Source: Acidobacteriota bacterium
Lineage (GTDB): Bacteria; Acidobacteriota; Terriglobia; Terriglobales; SCQP01
Assembly: GCA_021818955.1 (NCBI GenBank)
Contig: JAKASR010000001.1
Coordinates: 186,001-250,000, forward strand
Direction: 5' to 3'
DNA: 64,000 nucleotides
A model generated the notes under the pieces. The model was not told where the DNA came from. It saw only the letters and a list, made by a program, of their open reading frames with translations, and ran no database searches. Each line of letters begins with the position of its first letter. Position 1 is the first letter of the stretch. Below, piece after piece: positions 9,475 to 17,214 of the stretch. The translations under genes were made by a program, and so were the position numbers.

Positions 9475-10812
9475 CTAAGAGCCCAAAACTTCGCGCACCA
9501 AGCGCCGCGCCTCCGGCGGCGAGCCGCCCAGTTCGAAGGCGGAGAGGGCCAGCGCGCGCGCCGCATCCAGCCGCTCGGGCAGATTGTAATAGAAGGTGCA
9601 GAGCGGCGCGCCGGCCTCGACCCAGTCGCCGAGCCGGGCCTGGAGGCGCAGCCCGGCGGCGGGGTCAATGGCGTCGCTGAGCTGGCGCCGACCGGCGCCC
9701 AGCAACATCGCCGCCGTGCCCAGCGCGCGCGCCCGCGCGGCGCGCACATAGCCGGCCCGGGGCGCGGCCAGCAAGGATTCGTGCCGCGCCCGCGGCAGCC
9801 GCGCGGGCGATTCCAGGCAGCCCGGTTCGGCGCCCTGGGCCTCGGCCATGGCCTGAAAGCGTTCCATGGCGGCGCCGGCGGCGAGATGGCGCTGGCATTC
9901 GGCGCGGGCCGGCTCGAGAGCGGCGGCGGCGGGCCCGCCGCCGGCTTGGCGCGCCAAGGCGACCATGCGCGCGGTCAGCTCCAGCGCCAGCTCGCGCAGG
10001 GCGCTTTGCGCCTCGGTCAGCGCGTCGCCGCGCATGATCGCCAGGCATTCTTCCACTTCCAGGGCGTTGCCCACCATCTCGCCCAGCGGCTGCTCCATAT
10101 CGGTCAGCAGCGCCTCGGCGCGCACGCCCATCTCGCGAGCGATGCCGAGCATGGAAAGCGCGAGCGCGCGGGCGTCGTCATAGGCTTGCATGAAGGCGCC
10201 GTCGCCGAACTTGACGTCGAGCAGCAGCGCGTCCAGCCCCTCGGCCAGCTTCTTGCTCAAAATCGAGGCGGTGATGAGCGGCAGGCTTTCCACCGTCGCG
10301 GTGACGTCGCGCAAGGCGTAGAGCTTGCGGTCGGCGGGCGCGATTTCTTCGGTCTGGCCGATCATGGCGCAGCCCAGCCGCTCCAGCACCGCTTCGAACT
10401 CGCCCAGCGAGAGGCGCGTGCGGAAGCCGGGAATGCTTTCCAGCTTGTCGAGCGTGCCGCCGGTGTGTCCCAGCCCGCGTCCGGAAATCATCGGCACCCG
10501 AATGCCGCAGCAGGCGGCCAGCGGAGCGATGATCAGGCTGGTCTTATCGCCCACCCCACCGGTGGAGTGCTTGTCGGCCACGGGCGCGCCCGGCGGCAGG
10601 GCGAGCACCCGGCCGGAATGCAGCATGGCGCGCGTCAGCGCCCGCGTTTCTACGCCATCCAGGCCGCGGAAATAGACCGCCATCAGCCAGGCGGAAAGCT
10701 GGTAGTCGGGAATCTCGCCGGCGGTGTAGCCGGCGACGAGTCCGGCGATTTCCGCCTCGCTCAACGTGCCGCCATCCCGCTTGCGGCGAATTATCTCTTC
10801 GGCACGAATCAT
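9475..10812 (-). CDS. Pyrimidine-nucleoside / thymidine phosphorylase
   Basis: The 445-residue protein matches the family length. It has the signature phosphate-binding segment KHSTGGVGDK at residues 81-90, ISGRGLGHTGGTLDKLE, and the base and ribose contact region SILSKKLAEGLDALLLDVKFGDGAFM. It splits thymidine, uridine or deoxyuridine to base and sugar-1-phosphate. Deciding between a thymidine-specific enzyme (DeoA) and a broader pyrimidine enzyme (Pdp) needs a tree. It is the promoter-proximal gene of the salvage operon; about 100 bp separate it from the transporter gene. Confidence 0.93.
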   Translation of the reverse strand: MIRAEEIIRRKRDGGTLSEAEIAGLVAGYTAGEIPDYQLSAWLMAVYFRGLDGVETRALTRAMLHSGRVLALPPGAPVADKHSTGGVGDKTSLIIAPLAACCGIRVPMISGRGLGHTGGTLDKLESIPGFRTRLSLGEFEAVLERLGCAMIGQTEEIAPADRKLYALRDVTATVESLPLITASILSKKLAEGLDALLLDVKFGDGAFMQAYDDARALALSMLGIAREMGVRAEALLTDMEQPLGEMVGNALEVEECLAIMRGDALTEAQSALRELALELTARMVALARQAGGGPAAAALEPARAECQRHLAAGAAMERFQAMAEAQGAEPGCLESPARLPRARHESLLAAPRAGYVRAARARALGTAAMLLGAGRRQLSDAIDPAAGLRLQARLGDWVEAGAPLCTFYYNLPERLDAARALALSAFELGGSPPEARRLVREVLGS

Positions 10813-10818
10813 AAGAAT

Positions 10819-10846
10819 CAGTTTCCCGTTCCCAGTTTCCAGTGTT
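10819..10846. repeat. Heptad repeat, CAGTTYC family (4 units)
   Basis: Four units in exact 7-bp register (CAGTTTC, CCGTTCC, CAGTTTC, CAGTGTT) lie 6 bp upstream of the start codon of the pyrimidine phosphorylase, inside its presumed 5' leader. The sequence is unrelated to the CRCARAG arrays elsewhere in the window but has the same period. Confidence 0.6.
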
Positions 10847-11447
10847 TCACGCTAGAAAACAAACGGCGCCAGACCAGGGAGCGGCGGCGGCACAGGCAGG
10901 ACGAGGGCAGCAGGGGGAAAGGCATGCGAGGAGACACGGCAGGGCGAATGGACGAGTTTGGGATGACCGCAAAGTGAAGAGGGAAAAAGCGTTAGCGCAA
11001 ATAACCGGCAGAAATGAAAACAGCCAGGCGTCTCAATTCTCATTAGAATAAGTTAATAGTTACAAATTGTTAGTCGCCGGTTAATAGCTGAATGATCATG
11101 GGCTGTAAGTTTTAAATATTTGGTTGCGAATGGGGCAGCGCAACGCCAGCGCGCGGGCACACGGATCGCGGGGTTCTGGCGGAGCGGGAAAAACAACCAT
11201 CAGGCGCGCATATTTCAGCCAGCAGTTATCACCACCAGCTACCGGCTACAAGCTGCCAGCTAGAAGCTACAAGCTGCAGGCAGCGAAAGCCGATGCTCGG
11301 ACTGAAAGCCCTTCGAGGCGGCACGAGTCTCGAAGATCGAATTGGAAGATGTGGATGGGCTTGTCGCGAGGAATTGTTCCAATTGCTTAAGCGCCGGAGC
11401 GAGGGGACGAGCCTGGACTCCAGCGGTGGGCCACACGGCCGATTAGG
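10847..11447. other. Intergenic region without a convincing gene
   Basis: This gap separates the 5' end of the salvage operon from the 3' end of the helix-turn-helix gene. Short open frames here have biased, non-protein-like composition. About 11035-11130 is markedly AT-rich. A heptad array sits at 11236-11284. No tRNA, terminator with a T-run, or clear promoter could be assigned with confidence. Confidence 0.5.
11236..11284. repeat. Heptad repeat, MAGCTRS family (7 units)
   Basis: Seven contiguous 7-bp units can be read in register: CAGCTAC, CGGCTAC, AAGCTGC, CAGCTAG, AAGCTAC, AAGCTGC, AGGCAGC. Most share AGCT at positions 2-5. A five-unit array of the same family is at 29784-29818 and a two-unit remnant at 24500-24513. 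Confidence 0.7.
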
Positions 11448-12167
11448 CTAGCGCGAGCCGTTGCCGTGATCGCTGGCAAAAGCCGCGATCTCGGCCAGGC
11501 CGGCGGCGAGGGCGGAGCTGAGGGCCGGCGGCCGCGGCGGCGGCAGGGCGCCATCGGGCAGCGGGGTGTAGCGGGGGTGGGTGACCGGCGCCGGGTGCGG
11601 GCGCTCGCCGGAAGGGAAGTCCCGATAGGCATCCTGCTCGGGGCCGACCAGCACGTTGCCGGGCTCGGGCTGGGGCTGATCGAGCGGGCCGACGAGGGTG
11701 ATGTTTTCCTGCTCGGCGGTGGAGGCGCAGGCGGCAGGGTGGGCGAGGCATTTGCGGCTGACCCGCTGCTGGCTTTCTTCAAAGCCGACCCGGGTATTGC
11801 GCTCGGCGCGGCCGCGGGGGGCATTGGCGAGGTAGGGGAAGAGGAGGCGCATGGAGGTTTTATCGCCCTGGAGCGCGGCGTTGGTCATGCGCAACAGCAG
11901 CAGCGGGAAGGAGGCTTCGAGATGCTCGGCGGCCAACTGATGCAGCCAGCGGACGTAGCCGGGATTGCGCTGCCAGCGGTAGTAGGCGGCGCGGCTGACG
12001 TTGGCGAGGCGGCAGAGGGTGGTGACGTCCATATCGAAGCCGGCCAACTGCAGGCCTTCGGCGAGGCGCAGTTGGGCGGGGCTGGGCTGGAAGGGGACGG
12101 GCGGGAGGCCGTCGAGGAGGTCGCGGGACCTGTCCAAGACGGCGGGGGCAGAGGCAAGCGAGGCCAT
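11448..12167 (-). CDS. phBC6A51-type helix-turn-helix protein
   Basis: The 239-residue protein has a helix-turn-helix at about residues 46-75 (VTTLCRLANVSRAAYYRWQRNPGYVRWL), the form seen in phBC6A51-type homeodomain-like proteins. A helical segment (about 78-120) follows, and then a long proline-rich, probably disordered tail. The start is supported by AAGGAG six bases upstream. It probably binds DNA, possibly its own promoter, where a CGTGAC/GTCACG palindrome lies at 12326-12341. This domain is frequent near phage and small-terminase genes, but no other phage gene is nearby, so it is an orphan. Confidence 0.72.
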   Translation of the reverse strand: MASLASAPAVLDRSRDLLDGLPPVPFQPSPAQLRLAEGLQLAGFDMDVTTLCRLANVSRAAYYRWQRNPGYVRWLHQLAAEHLEASFPLLLLRMTNAALQGDKTSMRLLFPYLANAPRGRAERNTRVGFEESQQRVSRKCLAHPAACASTAEQENITLVGPLDQPQPEPGNVLVGPEQDAYRDFPSGERPHPAPVTHPRYTPLPDGALPPPRPPALSSALAAGLAEIAAFASDHGNGSR

Positions 12168-12325
12168 AGTAAGCTCCTTGAAAATATCGGGCTGATACTT
12201 AAGTTTTCCGATGGGGGTTTGTATGTAAGAGGTGAGTGACTATCTCATACAAGGACATTATAACATGGCGAAATCGGCGGTTTTAATGTTATTACTCCAG
12301 TCAATTCAATAACATAAAGTCAAAA

Positions 12326-12341
12326 CGTGACGGCGGTCACG
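12326..12341. promoter_or_regulatory. Perfect palindrome CGTGAC-GGCG-GTCACG
   Basis: A 6-bp inverted repeat with a 4-bp centre lies in the AT-rich 350-bp gap between the divergent helix-turn-helix gene (11448-12167) and the PadR gene. Such a site suits a dimeric regulator of either gene. No other structure was recognised in 12168-12455 beyond AT-rich, promoter-like sequence. Confidence 0.35.
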
Positions 12342-12455
12342 CGCAAAACCGGCCTAAAATTATTTTTCCCGTGCAATGAGCGAGTTACAACGTAATGGAA
12401 AACCAGGCACTGCGCCACCTATTAACCAATATGTCATAGCCGTCCTCATTTCCTA

Positions 12456-12484
12456 TTGCCGTCCCATAGAAAACGCGCTATGCT
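12456..12484 (+). promoter_or_regulatory. Probable sigma-70 type promoter of the PadR gene
   Basis: TTGCCG at 12456-12461 and TATGCT at 12479-12484 are separated by 17 bp, the ideal spacing, and lie about 36 bp before the PadR start codon. Both boxes differ from consensus, so the call rests on spacing and position. Confidence 0.45.
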
Positions 12485-12501
12485 CTATGCGATACCCATA
12501 G
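12465..12501. promoter_or_regulatory. Candidate PadR operator (CATAG/CTATG half-sites)
   Basis: Two inverted pairs overlap the -10 region: CATAG 12465-12469 with CTATG 12478-12482, and CTATG 12485-12489 with CATAG 12497-12501. Dyad sites over their own promoter are common for PadR repressors, so autorepression is inferred. Confidence 0.4.
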
Positions 12502-12519
12502 AAGGGCGGGGCAGAGCGA

Positions 12520-12867
12520 ATGGACGGCCAAAACGACAAGAGCGAGATCTGGCAGGGGACGCTGGTGCTGATGGTATTGAAGACGCTGGAGACGATGGGG
12601 CCGCTGCACGGCTACGGCATCGCGCGGCGGATCGAGCAGGTCAGCGGGCAGGCACTGCTGGTCAACTACGGCACGCTGTATCCGGCGCTGATCAAGCTGC
12701 AGCAGGAAGGCTACATCAAGAGCGAATGGGGCAGTTCGGAGAATAACCGCCGCGCCAAGTATTACCGGCTGACGGCGGCGGGGCGGAAGCTGCTGGCGCA
12801 GGAGGCGCGCGCCTGGCAGCGCGCCCAGGACCTGCTGGCGCGCTTCTGGACTCCGCAAGAGCAATAA
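12520..12867 (+). CDS. PadR-family regulator, acidobacterial ADOP-linked type
   Basis: This 115-residue winged-helix protein carries the PadR signature: GTLVLMVLKTLETMGPLHGYGIARRIEQ at the N-terminus, then NYGTLYPALIKLQQEGYIKSEW and a C-terminal helix. Its short form and its place before a duplicated orphan permease match the acidobacterial PadR family that accompanies these permeases. It probably represses the permease and itself in response to an unknown ligand. A 17-bp-spaced promoter and dyads lie just upstream. A heptad array begins at the base after its stop codon and separates it from the permease gene. Confidence 0.9.
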   Translation: MDGQNDKSEIWQGTLVLMVLKTLETMGPLHGYGIARRIEQVSGQALLVNYGTLYPALIKLQQEGYIKSEWGSSENNRRAKYYRLTAAGRKLLAQEARAWQRAQDLLARFWTPQEQ

Positions 12868-13322
12868 GGCGCAGAGCGCAAGGCACAGAGCACAGAGCGC
12901 AGAGCGCAGAGCGCAGAGCGCAAAGCACAAAGCACAAAGCACAAAGCACAAGGCACAATGCGCAAAGCCAGAATTTGCCTGGGCGCATCCCGACTAGCGG
13001 GATGCTTTCCACGGAAGGAAAAAAGCTTAAGGCGCAGAGCGCAGAGCACAGAGCAAAGCACAAAGCGCAGAGCACGGAGCACAAGGCACAAGGCACAGAG
13101 CGCAAAGCACAGAGCGCAGAGCCAGAATTTGCCTGGGCGCATCCCGGCAAGCGGGATGCTTTCCACGGAAGGAAAAAAGCTGAAAGCGCAAAGCGCAAAG
13201 CACAGAGCACAAAGCGCAGAGCACGGAGCACAAGGCACAAGGCACAGAGCGCAGAGCGCAGAGCCAGAATTTGCCTGGGCGCAGCCCGCCAGCGGGCTGC
13301 TTTCCACGGAAGGAAGAAAGAG
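12868..13322. repeat. Heptad cluster A: CRCARAG arrays with three hairpin modules
   Basis: Arrays of the 7-bp unit CRCARAG lie at about 12868-12966, 13029-13122 and 13183-13264. They alternate with three modules at 12970-13026, 13124-13180 and 13266-13320. Each module has the fixed start AGAATTTGCCTGGGC, a hairpin, and the fixed end TTTCCACGGAAGGAA. The hairpins are GCATCCCG/CGGGATGC (12985-13005 and 13139-13159) and GCAGCCCG/CGGGCTGC (13281-13300). The change of a T-A pair to G-C keeps the stem. The array fills the gap between the PadR and permease genes and may be transcribed with them. Confidence 0.85.
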
Positions 13323-13366
13323 CAGAAAAGGCGTCCGAATCCGACGGGATGACGTGACAGGGAAGC

Positions 13367-13389
13367 AAAAGTAAAAGCGGCCGAGCCGC
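13367..13389 (-). repeat. Palindromic element fragment (left end, reversed)
   Basis: This stretch ends in GTAAAAGCGGCCGAGCCGC, the same as the outer end of the reversed element copy at 28016-28204. Only the end is present. It lies between heptad cluster A and the permease start codon. Confidence 0.55.
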
Positions 13390-13423
13390 AATTCGTGAAT
13401 TTACGGGTTAAGAGGAAGGCGGC

Positions 13424-16090
13424 ATGAGCGGACGAACGATGCGGCGGGGGTGGGCGCGATGGGGCGAATTGTTCCATTCGGCGCGAGCGAGGCGGGAGCG
13501 GGAGTTGGCGGAGGAGCTGGAGAGCCATCTGGCGCTGCACGCGGCGGAGTATGAGCGCGGCGGGCTGACGGCGGAAGAAGCGCGGCGGCGGGCGCGGATC
13601 AAGCTGGGCGGGCTGGACGCCACCGCGGAAGCCTGCCGCGACCGGCGCGGACTGCGCTGGCTGGAGGAGTGGGGGCAGGATGCGCGCTACGGCCTGCGGC
13701 AGATGCGCCGCAGCCCAGGCTTCACCGCGATCGCGGTGCTTACGCTGGCGCTGGGCATTGGCGTCAATGCCGGAATCTTTTCATTATTGGACAAGGCATT
13801 CTTCCGGCCTTTGCCGTATCCCCATGCCAACCACATGCTTTGGTTGACGGACAAGAATGCGCGGCTCGATTTAAACCAGCAGCCGGTCTCGGCGGAAGAA
13901 TTCAAGGCCTGGCAACAAGGCGCCAAGCCGTTATTGGCTGATCTGGTTTCAGGCATTGCGCCCGAAGTGGTTTCTTATCAATACCGGCCGGGCCAGCTTC
14001 GATATGCAACATTTGCCAGCGCCAGCGGCAATTTTTTTGCGATGCTGGGCATTGAACCCCGGCGCGGGCGCCTGTTGAACACCTCCGATACGCACGCGCA
14101 TTACATTGCAGCGGTCATTTCCTATTCATTCTGGCAACGGCAATTCCAGGCACATCCCCTCTCCGCCGGGTTGCATTTTCGGGTGGTGGATTTTTTCCCG
14201 CAGGAAACGAAGGTGGTAGGAGTGTTGCCGAAGGGATTTCGATTTGGGGCGAAAAAGGTTGATTTTTGGATTGCGCACGATACTCAGGCCGCACATCCGG
14301 ATCAACGCCACAATCTCTGGGCCATTGCGGTTCCACGCCCAGGAGTAAACCCAACCCAACTCAAAACGGCTTTGGACACGATTGACTCCAGCCTGGCGCG
14401 GATCGATCCCAATGAACGCGGCTGGCAACTTGCGATGGAGCCGCTACAACGACATTTCTTTTCTCCCATTTCGCTGTACCTGGCTTTATTATTTGCCGCT
14501 TCCGGATTGATTCTGCTGATCGCTTTTGCCAATTTTTCGAATCTGTTATTGGCGCGCGCCGAAATCCGCCGGCGGGAGCTATCCGTACGGGCGGCCTTGG
14601 GAGCCGGCGCCGGGAGATTGATCCGCCAACGAATTACGGAAAATTTTCTCATCGCTTTGCCCGGAATCGGATTGGGACTAGGTTTAGCCTGGGCGGGGCT
14701 GAAAATCCTGCTGGCTGTTTTACCCCATTCGCTTGCGACCGTATTTCAACTGCTGAAGCCACAATTGTTTTCCACGCCCGTGCTCGGCTGGGCTTTGCTG
14801 GTCACTATTTCGCTGATGCTACTGATCAGTGTTTTGCCGAGCCATACTTCAAGCCGCATTGGACTTTGGACTGGATTACACGATATGACGCGCGGAGGCG
14901 GCGGCGGCTTTCGTTTGCAACCGCTGCTGATCATGGGCGAAATGGCCATGGCCTTGCCACTTTTGCTCACGGCGGGATTATTGCTGCGCAGTTTCCAAAA
15001 GCTATTGCATGCGCCCCTGGGCTTTCAAGGCGAGCATTTAATCAGCATAGGCTTGGATCTGGAGCAACCATTTCCCAAGCAATACCGCTACGCTACGACC
15101 GCCTATCAAGCTTACCTGGACAACCTGCTACCACGCGTGCGCGCGCTGCCGGGTATCGTCAATGCCGTTTTTTCCGACAACCCGCCGCTAACGAGCGCGG
15201 AACAAACCGAAAGCGCCGCTTTCGCCAGCGCCGTGGATTTGAACATTGTATCGCCCGGATATTTTCAAATGATGGGGGTCCATCTGCTCGCCGGGCGCAG
15301 GTTCAACGCTTCCGATACCGCCGCTTTGCCCATGCGGGTGATACTGACGCGCAGCGCCGCCGAGCATTTTTTCCCAGGGCAGAATCCGATCGGCCGGCAG
15401 TTGAAATGGCGCCGCTGCAACTTTACCCGCGCCCAAGACCCGGAATGCCTGGTGATCGGGGAGGTCGAAGATACCCGCCAGACCAGCCTGGCAAATGCCG
15501 AGCCGCTGATCTACGAATCCATTTATCAAGATAAGACAACAGACGGCAGTTTAATCATGCGCACGCGCAATCATAGCGCCTCCCTGTTCGCACAACTCCA
15601 TAGCCTGATTAACCATGCCGCCTCGACAACGGGAATACGCATATCCACCGAGCCTGCGACTTTTATGCGCGCCCAGATCGAGGCCGCCGCCTCGGTTCCA
15701 CGCTTTCGCGCAGGATTATTGGTTCTATTTGCCGGATTAGCTTTAAGCCTGGCGATGCTAGGCATATTTGGAGTGACGCACTATTTTGTGACACGCTCAA
15801 CCCACGACATCGCCATCCATATGGCGCTGGGAGCAAATCCCAAAAGAATATTGGCCGATATTTTGGGGAAAGCGTTCCTGTGGACAGGAATGGGCGCTTT
15901 ACTGGGTCTGAGTTTGGCCTTCATCGCGGCACACGCAATCCGGAGCTTGCTGTTTGAAGTCACCCCGCTGGACCTGTTTACCTACGCCTTGGCGACACTG
16001 GTATTAATGTCCGCCTCACTACTCGCCGCCTGGCTGCCGGCGCGGCGGGCGGCGCGGCTGGACCCGTTGGAAGCGCTGCGATGCGAGTAG
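13424..16090 (+). CDS. ADOP-family MacB/FtsX-type permease
   Basis: The 888-residue protein starts with a soluble prefix domain (about 1-85). A first transmembrane helix follows in [21 protein letters not shown] (about 98-118), then a MacB-type periplasmic domain and an FtsX block with several helices (about 345-480). A second periplasmic domain and a second FtsX block end the protein (about 770-885). This double architecture is the acidobacterial duplicated orphan permease, which lacks an adjacent ATPase. A role in export or in mechanical signalling across the inner membrane is inferred from MacB. The PadR gene upstream is its usual partner. The middle of the gene is less GC-rich than its flanks. 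Confidence 0.92.
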   Translation: MSGRTMRRGWARWGELFHSARARRERELAEELESHLALHAAEYERGGLTAEEARRRARIKLGGLDATAEACRDRRGLRWLEEWGQDARYGLRQMRRSPGFTAIAVLTLALGIGVNAGIFSLLDKAFFRPLPYPHANHMLWLTDKNARLDLNQQPVSAEEFKAWQQGAKPLLADLVSGIAPEVVSYQYRPGQLRYATFASASGNFFAMLGIEPRRGRLLNTSDTHAHYIAAVISYSFWQRQFQAHPLSAGLHFRVVDFFPQETKVVGVLPKGFRFGAKKVDFWIAHDTQAAHPDQRHNLWAIAVPRPGVNPTQLKTALDTIDSSLARIDPNERGWQLAMEPLQRHFFSPISLYLALLFAASGLILLIAFANFSNLLLARAEIRRRELSVRAALGAGAGRLIRQRITENFLIALPGIGLGLGLAWAGLKILLAVLPHSLATVFQLLKPQLFSTPVLGWALLVTISLMLLISVLPSHTSSRIGLWTGLHDMTRGGGGGFRLQPLLIMGEMAMALPLLLTAGLLLRSFQKLLHAPLGFQGEHLISIGLDLEQPFPKQYRYATTAYQAYLDNLLPRVRALPGIVNAVFSDNPPLTSAEQTESAAFASAVDLNIVSPGYFQMMGVHLLAGRRFNASDTAALPMRVILTRSAAEHFFPGQNPIGRQLKWRRCNFTRAQDPECLVIGEVEDTRQTSLANAEPLIYESIYQDKTTDGSLIMRTRNHSASLFAQLHSLINHAASTTGIRISTEPATFMRAQIEAAASVPRFRAGLLVLFAGLALSLAMLGIFGVTHYFVTRSTHDIAIHMALGANPKRILADILGKAFLWTGMGALLGLSLAFIAAHAIRSLLFEVTPLDLFTYALATLVLMSASLLAAWLPARRAARLDPLEALRCE

Positions 16091-16342
16091 GCGCGGCGAA
16101 GCCGCCAGGGGGCGCTACCGCGCAGCGCCGGCAGCAACGACCGCAAGGATAATGAAGACAACTACAAAAAGAGTTTAGCCGCACAAACCACTGCAAGCAG
16201 GAGAAAAAGCTGAAGCGCAGCCAGCTTGTCCGGAAAGCTATACTGTTGATTTCGAAAGGCTTATTAATGTTTTGTTAAATAATTTATTTCCTGGACAATT
16301 CCGGCATAATCCGGGCAAAAATAATAAATACCTGAGCGGAAT

Positions 16343-16477
16343 ATGACCGCCAACCGGGAGAGCATGTCGTTGATCGTCGCCAGTCGAAATTTGGAGGCCA
16401 TAGAGGAGTCCGGGGCGGATAACCGCCTGGAAACGATTGGCCTGCAAATGGAGCAAGCTGCCGGCAAGTCTTTTTAA
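16343..16477 (+). pseudogene. Decayed duplicate of the small Cys/His protein gene
   Basis: The DNA from 16343 to about 16500 aligns with 16514 to about 16690: the same ATGACC start, a shared GGAGGCC stretch, GCCTGGAAA, and then a long near-identical stretch ending in GAAAACACCAAAA. An internal deletion shifts the frame, so the open frame ends after 44 codons. The second frame would still read GRITAWK-like and ACKWSKLP residues, but with the first cysteine replaced by arginine. It is best explained as a tandem duplicate that has lost function. A small peptide cannot be excluded. Confidence 0.6.
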
Positions 16478-16513
16478 GATACGGAAAACACCAAAATCGC
16501 TAACTGGGAGGAC

Positions 16514-16798
16514 ATGACCGTGAACTGGGAGAACATGACCGTGTCCAAGGGCGCACCAAACGAAAAGCGAAAACTGGAGGCCGTAGTCGATGCCGCAGGG
16601 CGGATCACCGCCTGGAAATGCTCGGCCTGCAAATGGAGCAAGCTGCCGGAAAGTCCTTTTCTCGCCACGGAAAACACCAAAACCGTTTTTTCCCGCCATG
16701 TTTGCGAAGAACACGGAAAAAAGCGGACCAAGCAGAAGCCCGAGATGAAATGGCTGGCGTGCGCGATTTGGCAGCGGCCATTTCGGGCAGCCAGCTAA
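16514..16798 (+). CDS. Small Cys/His (zinc-finger-like) protein
   Basis: This 94-residue protein has C36-x2-C39 in WKCSACKW, then H62-x-C64 and H67 in FSRHVCEEH, a plausible single zinc site. A conserved-looking VVDAAGRITAW segment comes before the first pair. Function is unknown; small proteins of this look occur in Acidobacteria. The N-terminus contains a 21-bp tandem duplication around the start, so ATG codons at 16514 and 16535 are both possible, each after GGGAG. A decayed copy lies directly upstream and heptad cluster B directly downstream. Confidence 0.55.
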   Translation: MTVNWENMTVSKGAPNEKRKLEAVVDAAGRITAWKCSACKWSKLPESPFLATENTKTVFSRHVCEEHGKKRTKQKPEMKWLACAIWQRPFRAAS

Positions 16799-16830
16799 AA
16801 AACAAGTTAAGGCGAGCTCAAATAAGCCAG

Positions 16831-17182
16831 CACAGAGCGCAAAGCACAGAGCGCAGAGCGCAAAGCACAGAGCGCAAAGCGCAAAGCACAGAGCGCAAAG
16901 CGCAGAGCGCAAAGCGCAAAGCACAAAGCGCAAAGCACAAAGCGCAAAGCGCAGAGCGCAAAGCGCAGAGCGCAAAGCGCAAAGCACAGAGCGCAAAGCG
17001 CAAAGCACAAAGCGCAAAGCACAAAGCGCAAAGCGCAGAGCGCAAAGCGCAAAGCGCAAGGCTCAGAATTTACCTGGGCGCACCGCCCCGCAAAGCGGGG
17101 CGGATGCTTTCCACGGAAGGAAAAAAGCACAGAGCGCAGAGCGCAGAGCGCAGAGCACAAAGCGCAGAGCGCAGAGCACTGA
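16831..17182. repeat. Heptad cluster B: long CRCARAG array with one hairpin module
   Basis: An almost pure run of 7-bp units extends from 16831 to about 17062, the longest uninterrupted array here. One module follows at 17065-17128, then a short run to about 17182. The module hairpin at 17080-17107 has the stem CCGCCCCGC/GCGGGGCGG with loop AAA between the same fixed flanks as in cluster A. It lies between the small Cys/His gene and the 3' end of the convergent barrel gene. Confidence 0.85.
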
Positions 17183-17214
17183 GCGCGGAGCGCGGAGAAG
17201 GTCAGCCCCGGGGT

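Noticed and set aside
8098-10977. 959-codon open frame on the plus strand opposite the salvage operon
   Set aside because: It is antisense to three well-supported enzymes; its composition is Gln/His/Gly-rich and matches no family. It arises from GC-rich codon bias on the real strand.
11124-11390. 88-codon plus-strand open frame
   Set aside because: It crosses the MAGCTRS heptad array, has no ribosome site and has random-looking composition.
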